A stretch of DNA of 37,470 nucleotides from a virus, in the IMG/VR virus record IMGVR_UViG_3300023276_000210, positions 1 to 37,470 of that record. The stretch is one strand, 5' to 3'. Below are positions 10,005-23,997 of the stretch, piece after piece; the first letter of the stretch is position 1, and each line of letters begins with the position of its first letter. The notes under the pieces are model-generated. The model ran no database searches. It worked only from the letters and a program-made list of their open reading frames with translations, and was not told the origin of the DNA. The position numbers and the translations under genes are program-made.

Positions 10005-11390
10005 TTATGCAGTGATAAGGATGTGTTGGTTTGCTGCACGAGTAACCAATGCACACTCAGAACGGTAGTTGAACTGAAGGCTATCTTCGTTGGTGTTGTT
10101 TACACCTAAGATAGAACCTGTCATCCAGTGCTCCATTTCGCGAGAGTAACCGTTAGTGTCTTTGTAGTTTAACTCCAAAGCAGCAGCACGATCGCCTGTC
10201 TTAGGATCAACAACAGTTGTTAACGGAATCATTGCTCCCAAGTAGTGTGGGCTCGCAGAACCTAATAGTGTTGGTTCGTTCAACAATTTCCAAGAGTGCT
10301 TGTGGAATGTGTATCCACCACGCTTGAATGAGTCGAAACCAAGTTCTGATCCACGTCCACCGAATGCACCGATACCAGAGGTTACGTTACCGAAACCTGC
10401 AGCACCATTTAATGAAGCAACCATGTCGTCAATCTCTAATGCTTGAGAAGAGTTTACGTACATAGCGTACTCTGGAGCAGCACCTTGCTGGTCTAGTGTT
10501 TCAATCAACGTGTCCATTTGAGTGAACGAAGTGATTTCACCATCTTGTACAATACCACGGTCTTCGATAGCAGCGAAGTAACCTTCACCCGCTGTTGGGT
10601 TGCCACCGATGTTTGTAGTTGTCAATGTATTGGTGATTGTCTCACCTAGCAACAACATCATTTCACGCTTGTCGAGGAAACGAGCACGAGTGTCCATTTC
10701 TCCTTTTACGTACCAGCGGTAGTCGCCGTTACCTACGTTAACCCAACCAATGTTAGTTGCTTGAGAACCTGTAACCTTGAATACTTCCTTGATAATGTTG
10801 TAAGAGTTTGTACGCTTGATTACGTTTGACTCTAGGTAACCAGCGTTCTGATCAGATCCTTGAGCGAACAAGTTACCGATTACTGGAAGGTTGTAAGCAC
10901 CAGTCGCTGCAGTTGCACCGATGTTGCCACTTAGAATCTCAACAGTGTAAGAAGCAGTAGCAGCGTGACCAATCTCACCTGTTGGAGAGATAGCAGTTAC
11001 GATACCACGCTCTTTGCCGTTCCATAATACAACGTCGTTCAAACGCAATACGTTAGCATCACTTGTTGCTTTAGTTAAAGTCAAGGTAGTAGCCGCTGAT
11101 GCCGCTGTTGCTGCCAAGTTAACTGAAGCGTAAGAGTGTAGACGAGTTTCTTCCCAGTACTGTACAGCGTCAGCAGTTCCGCTTGCGCGTACTGCACCTG
11201 TAAGACTTAAGAAACCTGTAAGTCCACCAGAGATTTGCTGGTAACCATAGGTCTTAACCAATTGGTCACGGTTATCTGGTGCGTTGATTTCGTCAATGAA
11301 ATCAGCCAACGAAGTGTACTTCGCTGGGTCAAGGCGACGGAATACCGCTGCTTTGTTGTCGTTAAATACCGGAGGGTACGAATTTGCCAT
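10005..11390 (-). CDS. Major capsid protein
   Basis: The 461-residue protein starts MANSYPPVFNDNKAAVFRRL and contains the early motif GGLTGFLSLTGAVRASGTAD followed by VQYWEETRLH. That pattern is recalled from capsid proteins of crAss-like and other Bacteroidota phages. The length and mixed alpha/beta composition fit an HK97-fold subunit. It follows the acidic Gln-rich scaffold candidate by 21 bp and is followed by its own terminator, as expected for an abundant virion protein. The A-rich segment before the ATG has no Shine-Dalgarno motif, normal for Bacteroidota. The fold is inferred from family resemblance and context. Confidence 0.85.
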   Translation of the reverse strand: MANSYPPVFNDNKAAVFRRLDPAKYTSLADFIDEINAPDNRDQLVKTYGYQQISGGLTGFLSLTGAVRASGTADAVQYWEETRLHSYASVNLAATAASAATTLTLTKATSDANVLRLNDVVLWNGKERGIVTAISPTGEIGHAATASYTVEILSGNIGATAATGAYNLPVIGNLFAQGSDQNAGYLESNVIKRTNSYNIIKEVFKVTGSQATNIGWVNVGNGDYRWYVKGEMDTRARFLDKREMMLLLGETITNTLTTTNIGGNPTAGEGYFAAIEDRGIVQDGEITSFTQMDTLIETLDQQGAAPEYAMYVNSSQALEIDDMVASLNGAAGFGNVTSGIGAFGGRGSELGFDSFKRGGYTFHKHSWKLLNEPTLLGSASPHYLGAMIPLTTVVDPKTGDRAAALELNYKDTNGYSREMEHWMTGSILGVNNTNEDSLQFNYRSECALVTRAANQHILITA

Positions 11391-11411
11391 GATAATATTT
11401 TTTTATAGCAG

Positions 11412-12545
11412 TTATTTTAAAAACATTTGCGGACGTCCTAACGCATCAAGTACTTGTTGTGTTAGCGAGTCCTGTTGACTCATATTAGGATTAGCCTGTG
11501 GTTGTTGCGGGTCTATGTTTGCAGCCTTCTCAACGATGGTACGCTGACCATCACTAAGACCTTGTGCGTAAATGCTGTTTAGAATTTGTGGCAGATTATC
11601 TGTCACTGTTCTATGCATATTCCACAAGTCGTGATCCCATTGACCTTCACTTCCAACATACTTATCGAAATACGAAGTCATGTCGCTGTTAGATTTACCA
11701 AGTTCGTTTCGATAATCTTGCGGTACCCCAAAGTTGAATCCTTTACCACCTGGTAAATCAAAAGCAATTTCGCTTAATTCACTAAGTGATCTTTGATTCG
11801 CATTGAGCCAAGAATCATCGAAGGGATTTGGTTCCTCTTCGGCTGGTGTAGAAGCCTGCACAGCAGGTGTGGTGTAATCATTACGGAGTTCACCAATACT
11901 GTTGCGCGCCTTCTCTGCATCAATCTTCAACTGCAGGTTTGCAAGTCTTACTTCTTCGTCGTTATACATTGAGTCATCGGTCTTGTACTTAGAGTTGATT
12001 AGTAAATCAATCTCGTCGTTTGCCAATGATGGATATTCACTTGCCATTTGTACACGCATCGCAGTGCGATCATCCATTTCGGATGGATCTAATGCCTGGT
12101 AGCGGAACCAATCTTCTGGTGAACGTCCAGTCTTCTCAACGAAGTCAGCAATAACTTGAATCCGTGGGTCGATTTCTGTTGCAGTTATTGATTCAGTACT
12201 ATCTGCTTGCCGTGGAGTCTCTGTTTGCGTTTCGCTCAGAGCACCAAAGAAAGATTCTAGTGCTGATGTATCCTCATTAAAAGAACTTTGCTCCTGCTGT
12301 ACATTCTGCTGTACAGTCTGTTCTACTGGAGCGCTTTCTTGTTGAACCTCTTGTGGTTGAGTTGCCTCAACGGGTGCGCTCGGTTCGGGCGCTAGTACTT
12401 GTTGTTCAGCCTGTGGCTGTCCTGTTTGCGCTTCTTGTGGTTGCGCTTCTTGTGGTGCAGGGTTATCTCCACCTGGCATCGTATCCGAGATACTAAAGCC
12501 AGCGTCTTTGATTTGCTGCTCCATGTTTGATTCTACACTGTTCAT
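11412..12545 (-). CDS. Scaffolding protein candidate
   Basis: The 377-residue protein is acidic. Its N-terminal 110 residues are low-complexity Gln/Pro/Glu (QPQEAQTGQPQAEQQVLAPE and similar). A more structured region from about 120 (DPRIQVIADFVEKTGRSPED) and a Gln-rich tail ending DALGRPQMFLK follow. A disordered acidic protein immediately upstream of the capsid gene is the classic scaffold position and composition. A TAACTTTG promoter element lies 25 nt before the ATG, so scaffold and capsid form one unit. An internal ATG eight codons in (MEQQIKD) is an alternative start. No protease domain is evident. Confidence 0.7.
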   Translation of the reverse strand: MNSVESNMEQQIKDAGFSISDTMPGGDNPAPQEAQPQEAQTGQPQAEQQVLAPEPSAPVEATQPQEVQQESAPVEQTVQQNVQQEQSSFNEDTSALESFFGALSETQTETPRQADSTESITATEIDPRIQVIADFVEKTGRSPEDWFRYQALDPSEMDDRTAMRVQMASEYPSLANDEIDLLINSKYKTDDSMYNDEEVRLANLQLKIDAEKARNSIGELRNDYTTPAVQASTPAEEEPNPFDDSWLNANQRSLSELSEIAFDLPGGKGFNFGVPQDYRNELGKSNSDMTSYFDKYVGSEGQWDHDLWNMHRTVTDNLPQILNSIYAQGLSDGQRTIVEKAANIDPQQPQANPNMSQQDSLTQQVLDALGRPQMFLK

Positions 12546-12570
12546 TTCAAAAAAATTTAACTGATTGTTG

Positions 12571-12578
12571 CAAAGTTA
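12571..12578 (-). promoter_or_regulatory. -7 element TAACTTTG for the scaffold-capsid operon
   Basis: The minus strand reads TAACTTTG, an exact TAnnTTTG match, 25 nt upstream of the scaffold ATG at 12545. It lies in an 80-bp region that also serves the divergent plus-strand gene at 12626. Confidence 0.6.
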
Positions 12579-12590
12579 AAAAGGAATTAC

Positions 12591-12598
12591 TATGTTTA
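12591..12598 (+). promoter_or_regulatory. Possible -7 element TATGTTTA for the secreted-protein gene
   Basis: TATGTTTA differs from TAnnTTTG at one base. A TTG at 12568-12570 lies 20 bp upstream, a usual -33 to -7 spacing, and the ATG at 12626 is 27 nt downstream. The call is weak because of the mismatch. Confidence 0.35.
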
Positions 12599-12625
12599 CT
12601 GCAGTGAAATTTTAACCGATTTATT

Positions 12626-12997
12626 ATGAAACATTTAATTATGAGCCTATTACTCCTTACTGGAGTAGCAGCAAAAGCACAAGACTTTCAACAGCAAAAG
12701 CGTGGTGACACTACCTTTTACTTAATCCCAGATTACTTCGACCAGTTCGAATTAATGGCGGGTAAAGAATCAATGGACATTGGTTACATTGGTGATCAGG
12801 TATACCGTTTTTCTTTTCACAGAGAGACAAAAACAGTGTACGCTGTACCTGTTTCAAAGCAATGGCCTAATGTAGGTATGTCATATCCAGACAGTCATCA
12901 CACTCACAAGCATGAGGAATGGATGGCTACCGATGACTACAAAGAAATGCAGGACTGGGTTAGAAAAAATAAAGGAAAACGAAACGTAGTTTGGTAA
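12626..12997 (+). CDS. Small secreted protein, moron-like placement, function unknown
   Basis: The 123-residue product begins with a clear signal peptide: Lys near the start, hydrophobic IMSLLLLTGVAA, and a likely cleavage after AKA before QDF (about residue 18). The mature part is polar and ends basic (RKNKGKRNVVW), with a His-rich patch (SHHTHKHEEW, about residues 92-101) that could bind metal. It should be exported across the host inner membrane. It is the only clearly exported product within the capsid region, sits on the opposite strand, has its own putative promoter and shares a bidirectional terminator with the neighbouring minus gene. This resembles a moron gene acting on the host envelope, for example in superinfection exclusion. 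No family recognised. Confidence 0.7.
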   Translation: MKHLIMSLLLLTGVAAKAQDFQQQKRGDTTFYLIPDYFDQFELMAGKESMDIGYIGDQVYRFSFHRETKTVYAVPVSKQWPNVGMSYPDSHHTHKHEEWMATDDYKEMQDWVRKNKGKRNVVW

Positions 12998-13002
12998 AAA
13001 AG

Positions 13003-13029
13003 AAAGGGGGCTTAACGGCCCCCTTTTTT
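13003..13029. terminator. Bidirectional rho-independent terminator between convergent genes
   Basis: AAAGGGGGC (13003-13011) pairs with GCCCCCTTT (13018-13026) around a 6-nt loop. T-rich tracts follow on both strands, so it can end the secreted-protein transcript (+) and the 13048-13863 transcript (-). Confidence 0.85.
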
Positions 13030-13047
13030 ATTCTCTTTCTAATAACC

Positions 13048-13863
13048 CTACATAAGACCCATCTCTCTCAAGAGCGCTTCTTCTCGAGCCTTAAGGATTG
13101 AATTTGTTTCGTTGATCGCATCAAGTTCTATTTGATTCGCTCCTGTAAAATATCCATCACCTTCCGCTACCCCTCGGTATGCAGTCTCTATAACTCTATC
13201 GCCATACTCGTCTCTCAGTTCGCCTTGTGCTCTCTCTGGACGATTATATGCTCTTTGGCGCTGTTCTTCTACGGCACCTGCGCCCCGATTACGTTCAACT
13301 CTTGCCATTCTCGCTTCGTCAACAGTTCTTGGTAATCCCTGTGCGCTCTGCATAGATCTATTAAATCCACCTTCAGCAATCTCTTCTGCTTTTCGCATTA
13401 CTCGAGATAAATCGCCACTATCCATAGGGCCTAAAGCGATTAACTCTTCCACTGTGGCTGGCATACCACCAGTTCCTAATGAGAAAGATTGCTTAATTGC
13501 TTCCTCTACATCCTTGCGTGATGGGGCTACTCTCGTGGAATACTTGGTGCCTTTAGGTTCTCCACCATTTTCATACCTTGGCATGTTTCCGCCCATGCGG
13601 TACTTTATTGCACCGCCCATTGCGTATTGGTCTTTAGCACCAGGATTAAATCCTGCTGGTGCGCCAAGCATTGTTTTGATGCGCTCTTCTACTGAGCCTC
13701 CAGCAACATATCTTTTAGTGCCGCCTCTACCGGCATTACCATCTATAACAGAGCCGCTGTTAGATGCAAGCATGTCGGCAGCCATCTTTCTTTGAGACGG
13801 ATCCTTTAAAAGCGCCTTGAGTAAACCACCGCTTCTGTACATCTCTTTCATTCTGTCATTCAT
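13048..13863 (-). CDS. Glycine-rich phage protein, function unknown
   Basis: Starting at the ATG at 13863 gives 271 residues (MNDRMKEMYRSGGLLKALLK). A longer frame to 13896 exists, but a TAAATTTG promoter element lies inside that extension, so the transcript would begin below it. The protein has short Gly-Gly repeats in an aromatic/basic setting (KRYVAGG, YAMGGAIKYRMGG, MPRYENGG; about residues 50-105). These are common in small virion-associated proteins of marine phages. The C-terminal half is charged and helical. It stands alone between its promoter and the bidirectional terminator. Virion association is a guess. Confidence 0.6.
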   Translation of the reverse strand: MNDRMKEMYRSGGLLKALLKDPSQRKMAADMLASNSGSVIDGNAGRGGTKRYVAGGSVEERIKTMLGAPAGFNPGAKDQYAMGGAIKYRMGGNMPRYENGGEPKGTKYSTRVAPSRKDVEEAIKQSFSLGTGGMPATVEELIALGPMDSGDLSRVMRKAEEIAEGGFNRSMQSAQGLPRTVDEARMARVERNRGAGAVEEQRQRAYNRPERAQGELRDEYGDRVIETAYRGVAEGDGYFTGANQIELDAINETNSILKAREEALLREMGLM

Positions 13864-13883
13864 AATACTATGTGTTTGTAAGG

Positions 13884-13891
13884 CAAATTTA
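13884..13891 (-). promoter_or_regulatory. -7 element TAAATTTG for 13048-13863
   Basis: The minus strand reads TAAATTTG, an exact TAnnTTTG match, 20 nt upstream of the ATG at 13863. It decides against the longer start at 13896. Confidence 0.6.
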
Positions 13892-13930
13892 AACAATGTT
13901 TTGTAAGTTTATGTCACTGAATTAAATACT

Positions 13931-14101
13931 ATGAAGACAAATTATACTACAAAGATGTCGCCAGAGAGTGAGGCAGTGTTGTCAAAGATTGCTGATTATG
14001 CTGCCGGGAACATGATGAAGACAAAAAATAAGGCTCTATTATACTCACGTATAATTACTCGCTGTACCTCTATGATCGGTACTTCTTTACCTTCTTCTTG
14101 A
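13931..14101 (+). CDS. Possible small plus-strand gene (56 residues)
   Basis: An ATG at 13931 opens a frame encoding MKTNYTTKMSPESEAVLSKI followed by a basic, helical stretch and ending TSLPSS. It fills the gap between two minus-strand genes and overlaps the 3' end of the gene at 14070 by 32 bp in convergent orientation. A TAAGTTTA sequence (13904-13911), one base off the -7 consensus, lies 19 nt upstream. The composition looks like a real soluble small protein, but nothing identifies a function and it could be chance. Confidence 0.4.
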   Translation: MKTNYTTKMSPESEAVLSKIADYAAGNMMKTKNKALLYSRIITRCTSMIGTSLPSS

Positions 14102-14309
14102 TTTTATCTGGTTGAGCAACAAACTGTTTGCCTTTTTTATTACCCTCTGCTTTTGCTTTATTGGTTGCGGCTTTCTCTGCTGGTGACAACGCATTCCATG
14201 CAGCGTCTGGTAGATAGCGCTTCTTCCCCTCCGACTTACTTCCGTCAGAGGTTCTCCACTTTTGCTTTGTCCATTTCCTTAAGGACTCTTGTGATTTCTT
14301 AAGCGCCAT
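14070..14309 (-). CDS. Small Lys-rich conserved phage protein (DUF5872-like)
   Basis: The 79-residue, strongly basic protein contains RKWTKQKWRTSDGSKSEGKK, RYLPDAAWNALSPAEKAATN and a Lys-rich end (DKIKKKVKKYRS). I recognise this as a widespread small phage family (DUF5872 as recalled). The ATG overlaps the previous stop (TAATG). It is the last of three small basic proteins in a row. The charge would suit nucleic-acid binding or packaging with virion DNA; no activity is established here. Confidence 0.6.
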   Translation of the reverse strand: MALKKSQESLRKWTKQKWRTSDGSKSEGKKRYLPDAAWNALSPAEKAATNKAKAEGNKKGKQFVAQPDKIKKKVKKYRS

Positions 14310-14506
14310 TAGTTTTTGTATCCACCTCCTGCGGCTTTGTATGCTTTAGCAAGCATTTGTGCTTTACGCGCAGACCACTGTCCTGCATTACCACCTTTGG
14401 TTCCAGCCTTAATTCTATTGAATATACGCTTGCGCATAGATGGCTTTGTATAGTTACCCGCCTCGTTTACCTTAGACTTACCACCTTCTCTGTACTTCTT
14501 TACCAT
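14309..14506 (-). CDS. Small basic conserved phage protein
   Basis: The likely start is the ATG at 14506, which overlaps the previous stop as TGATG; two GTG codons just upstream (from 14512) are less likely starts. The 65-residue product is MVKKYREGGKSKVNEAGNYT followed by KPSMRKRIFNRIKAG and QWSARKAQMLAKAYKAAGGG. The KSKVNEAGNYTKPSMRKRIF pattern recurs in many phage genomes, often next to or fused with the protein type encoded at 14070. Function unknown. Confidence 0.6.
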   Translation of the reverse strand: MVKKYREGGKSKVNEAGNYTKPSMRKRIFNRIKAGTKGGNAGQWSARKAQMLAKAYKAAGGGYKN

Positions 14507-14799
14507 CACCACTTTACTTTATTGGCCCAGTACGCAGCAGACATCTTTCCTTTCTTTATGTTTTTATCATGACGGGCTTTGAATGATGCACGCTTCTTCT
14601 TCATACGATCAGACTCACCAGACTTAGGCGCACCCGCTGTTGATGCCCCTTGTTCTCCAAAGCGTATAAGTTTAACCTTATCTCCTTCTTTTGCCGCAAC
14701 AACATGAGACTTCTTAGAGTGATCTGGTGTGCGCTTAGGCTTGTTAAATCCTTTTAAACCGTGACGCTTTAGAAAATTTGCATACTTACTTTTTGCCAT
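14506..14799 (-). CDS. Small basic conserved phage protein (SFKARH..KGKMSAAYW family)
   Basis: The start is taken at the ATG at 14799 because a TATATTTG element lies only 4 nt before it, excluding the longer frame to 14853. The 97-residue protein starts MAKSKYANFLKRHGLKGFNK and ends with KLIRFGEQGASTAGAPKSGE, then KKRASFKARHDKNIKKGKMS and AAYWANKVKW. This C-terminal pattern is strongly conserved in small proteins of many marine phages. High Lys content suggests nucleic-acid contact. It heads a three-gene set with overlapping starts. Confidence 0.6.
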   Translation of the reverse strand: MAKSKYANFLKRHGLKGFNKPKRTPDHSKKSHVVAAKEGDKVKLIRFGEQGASTAGAPKSGESDRMKKKRASFKARHDKNIKKGKMSAAYWANKVKW

Positions 14800-14803
14800 A
14801 AAG

Positions 14804-14811
14804 CAAATATA
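14804..14811 (-). promoter_or_regulatory. -7 element TATATTTG abutting the start of 14506-14799
   Basis: The minus strand reads TATATTTG followed by only CTTT and then ATG. A transcription start about 7 nt below the element would fall at or next to the ATG, so the mRNA may be leaderless. Confidence 0.6.
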
Positions 14812-14815
14812 AGCA

Positions 14816-14959
14816 TTATCGTTTGACCCCTGGTACAGCGAGGTGAGTCTCAAGTTTCTTCACTATCTCCATGACCTTTTCGTTCTCCATGTGGTGCGAT
14901 GGTATTAGGATATAAAGCAACCTCAGTTGCTCTGTTGTTAGGTCTATATAATGCCTCAT
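14816..14959 (-). CDS. Small protein following the collagen-modifying enzyme
   Basis: The ATG at 14959 lies one base past the enzyme's stop codon (14961), giving 47 residues: MRHYIDLTTEQLRLLYILIP then SHHMENEKVMEIVKKLETHL and AVPGVKR. The longer frame to 15025 would overlap the enzyme and is less likely. It is amphipathic and helical with no signal sequence. Tight spacing shows co-transcription with the fibre and enzyme. No family recognised. Confidence 0.55.
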   Translation of the reverse strand: MRHYIDLTTEQLRLLYILIPSHHMENEKVMEIVKKLETHLAVPGVKR

Positions 14960-14960
14960 A

Positions 14961-17210
14961 CTATTTCTTATTACAGAACGACACAAGTATATATCTCTTT
15001 CCGCTGTGTACTGGCCTGCCCCCATGCCTGTGGGTCACTTGCCCCGGATGTATTGCAATGTGGCCTACGTCTCCTACGTGTGTTTGTTTTTGATTATAAA
15101 AATACGTACCGCCACCTGTGTAGTCTTTGTTTAATGTGAGCACTGAACTAATGACAGCGTTATCGTGATGTAAGTCCAGGTGTCCCTGCGTATCTGTGGT
15201 GTACTTAATCATAAAGTTTTCGCTACTCATATTTGCCCATTGCTTACCGTGTAAGTGCCAACGATGTATAGCCGCAGGAAAAACAAAGTCCTGCAGAACC
15301 TTTCTGTATATCTGCTCATATCCAAACGAAGAGATTAGGGTGTCTACTGTAGGATAGTAGTCGTGCCTCTTGGATTGCCAGTAAGCCTTTTTCTCTGCCT
15401 CGTCAATTAATAACTCACAGAACTCTTCTGTAAACAGCGGAAAAGTTATTACATCACTTATAGGCTCTTCGTATATCATATCCCAAGCCTTTGTTTGCGC
15501 AGCAGGATGTATCCATTTGGATATCCATTCAGCCCATTTACCGGACTTAAATATGGGTGTGTTTATAGTAGACTGCGTTCTACTTGTAAGGTCATTAGAT
15601 GTTTGGAACGCTATGTCTTTCTTTAAAGCAAGTGCTTTGGTGTCTCTTGTAACCCAGTCCCAATCACCTCTAGGGTGCCTACAGTATGTCGCCGGTATAA
15701 ACTCATCTGGAGTGGTTATGTAGTTTTGAAAATTGTGTTGGGTAAAAGATAATGCACCTGCTTGTGTAACAAGGTATGCGTGTAAATTGTAAGAGTAACC
15801 AGGCACAACAACATCTCCTCTGTCTTCCTGATCAGGAGCCATAGGGCATCTTCCCAGATAAAGCATATGCCAGGTGCCTGGGTCTGGTATAATTGAATAG
15901 TCAATCTTTTCCTTAAAGAAAAAATCTTCCTCAAGTATAACGGCTAATTCAGTTTTATCTGCCACCACTTTTTTCCAAGCATTGAGGTGTGCTAATCCAC
16001 ACCCCATTTCCCCTACAGTAACGGGTTGGTTCCACCACTTGTTGTCGCTGTCCATTGCCCATGAGTCATGTGGGTGCCACTCATATTCATTAAAGGTTCT
16101 CGCATCTACACCTGGTACTATCACCACGTCGCAATTAATACCACCTTCTTTCAATCTCTCTATATACTCCTGTAACTTTTCGTCAGAGGTATCCATAGAA
16201 ATCACATAGGCTTTTTGAATCATAACACTTTCTTTTTTATTAAATAAACGCTCCCAATCTTTTACTACTACATCCCAGTCACGAGACTTTACGTATTCAT
16301 CAACTTCCGACCATTCCCTTATGTGCTTGTGAAATACATTTAAAGTATCTCTAAGGCCAGCAATAGGATTCACTAATGGTATTACATGATGGGCAAGCAT
16401 TTCGATCGCTGTAATACAGTATGTTTCATTGTAATTTGTAGGGTAGTACCACGTCTCACAAGAGGCCATCAGTTTATAAAGTTCTTTGCTTGATAGGCTA
16501 CCATGGAATGTTACGTTGTCTAACTTTGATACACGCTCCGCAAAGTGTTCATTGTAATATTGTAGTCCGTATGATGGTGTTGCGATGTCAAGCGTGCCTT
16601 GTAAATAATTTTTTTCTATATCCGATATTACATTTTCAAGACCCCTCTCTGCGTGTGAAGTGTATATGTAAGAGTTTGGTTTCTTTTCGATAACAGGCTC
16701 AAACAAGGCTGTGACCACTCCGTTTCCAATCACCTCCACTCTGTCTCCTAGCAACTGAGCAAACGCTTCATGCTTGATAAAATATTCTTTATGCCAATCG
16801 GTAAGACAAACTATTATGTCTGTTTGTAGATAAGCATCTTGTATATCCACGTCAGACATACGCTCGCCCTTGTACCAGTAGTGAGGATGTTCATTGTGTA
16901 ACCAGAATATCTTCTTAGTCTGTGGCTTTAGATTATAGTATTTTAAGTAGTGGATATATGATACACCGATAAGTATATCTATCTCTGGGATATCACTTAT
17001 GTTTTTTAAATCTACATAATTAAGGGATCCGCTGTTTGGGTATTTATCAGAGACAGGTTTAACTTGACCTACTACAAAAACACTATGGCCTTGTAGAGCA
17101 AGCGACCTTGATAAACCCATTATACATTGCTCTGTTCCTCCTATTCCTTCAGAGTTATAATAGGGGTTCCAAGCACTTGCATAATATCCTGCGTGGAATA
17201 CAATGACCAT
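14961..17210 (-). CDS. Three-domain collagen-modifying enzyme: GT4 + GT25 glycosyltransferases + PLOD-type lysyl hydroxylase
   Basis: The ATG at 17210 gives 749 residues (a TTG at 17222 is rejected). Residues 1-325 look like a GT4-type GT-B glycosyltransferase: Gly-rich loop GIGGTE (22-27) and an E-x7-E pair at E262/E270. Residues 330-550 resemble GT25, the family of animal procollagen galactosyltransferases: AYVISMD near 334, GEMGCGLAH (400-408), acidic ILEED (425-429), YLGR (451-454) and the segment GYSYNLHAYLV followed by DEFIPATYCRHP. Residues 580-749 resemble the PLOD lysyl hydroxylase domain: TVDTLISSFGYE, the iron motif H681-x-D683, DYTGGGTYF, HPGQVTHRHGG with distal His at 727/729, and R739 for 2-oxoglutarate. 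It lies just downstream of a Lys-rich collagen-like fibre, the obvious substrate. Predicted reactions: Lys to hydroxylysine, then galactose, then a second sugar. Domain calls are strong; sugar identities are inference. Confidence 0.85.
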   Translation of the reverse strand: MVIVFHAGYYASAWNPYYNSEGIGGTEQCIMGLSRSLALQGHSVFVVGQVKPVSDKYPNSGSLNYVDLKNISDIPEIDILIGVSYIHYLKYYNLKPQTKKIFWLHNEHPHYWYKGERMSDVDIQDAYLQTDIIVCLTDWHKEYFIKHEAFAQLLGDRVEVIGNGVVTALFEPVIEKKPNSYIYTSHAERGLENVISDIEKNYLQGTLDIATPSYGLQYYNEHFAERVSKLDNVTFHGSLSSKELYKLMASCETWYYPTNYNETYCITAIEMLAHHVIPLVNPIAGLRDTLNVFHKHIREWSEVDEYVKSRDWDVVVKDWERLFNKKESVMIQKAYVISMDTSDEKLQEYIERLKEGGINCDVVIVPGVDARTFNEYEWHPHDSWAMDSDNKWWNQPVTVGEMGCGLAHLNAWKKVVADKTELAVILEEDFFFKEKIDYSIIPDPGTWHMLYLGRCPMAPDQEDRGDVVVPGYSYNLHAYLVTQAGALSFTQHNFQNYITTPDEFIPATYCRHPRGDWDWVTRDTKALALKKDIAFQTSNDLTSRTQSTINTPIFKSGKWAEWISKWIHPAAQTKAWDMIYEEPISDVITFPLFTEEFCELLIDEAEKKAYWQSKRHDYYPTVDTLISSFGYEQIYRKVLQDFVFPAAIHRWHLHGKQWANMSSENFMIKYTTDTQGHLDLHHDNAVISSVLTLNKDYTGGGTYFYNQKQTHVGDVGHIAIHPGQVTHRHGGRPVHSGKRYILVSFCNKK

Positions 17211-17257
17211 TTGTTGATACAATTAAATTAACTATTGCATCACTAAAGATACATTAT

Positions 17258-17455
17258 CTAACTGGTCTTTACAATTCTACTGTATACCACATATGCCCCG
17301 TCTGATATATTATCTATGTATACCAGCGCCTCTGCTTTTGTAGGGAATGAACGAAACTCATTAAAGTCGTCGTTAGTCCTTTCCCATGTTCCATCGGTTT
17401 TTAAACTCGATGAAGTATTTATGTCTTGTATATAGAAACTTTCTTGAACTGCCAT
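17258..17455 (-). CDS. Small protein between collagen fibre and its modifying enzyme
   Basis: The 65-residue protein begins MAVQESFYIQDINTSSSLKT and contains FRSFPTKAEALVYIDNISDG before AYVVYSRIVKTS. The Thr-Lys-Ala-Glu-Ala-x2-Tyr-Ile helix followed by a beta strand suggests one compact alpha/beta domain. It starts one base after the fibre stop codon and is 47 bp from the enzyme start, so it is co-transcribed with both. A fibre-assembly factor or accessory to the modifying enzyme is possible from position alone; no family recognised. Confidence 0.6.
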   Translation of the reverse strand: MAVQESFYIQDINTSSSLKTDGTWERTNDDFNEFRSFPTKAEALVYIDNISDGAYVVYSRIVKTS

Positions 17456-17456
17456 A

Positions 17457-23978
<6,522 letters not shown>

Positions 23979-23997
23979 TGATATGTTTATGAATGGT

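Noticed and set aside
17211-17222. TTG start for the collagen-modifying enzyme
   Set aside because: The ATG at 17210 gives a normal GT-B start (MVIVFHAGYY); the four extra residues add nothing recognisable.
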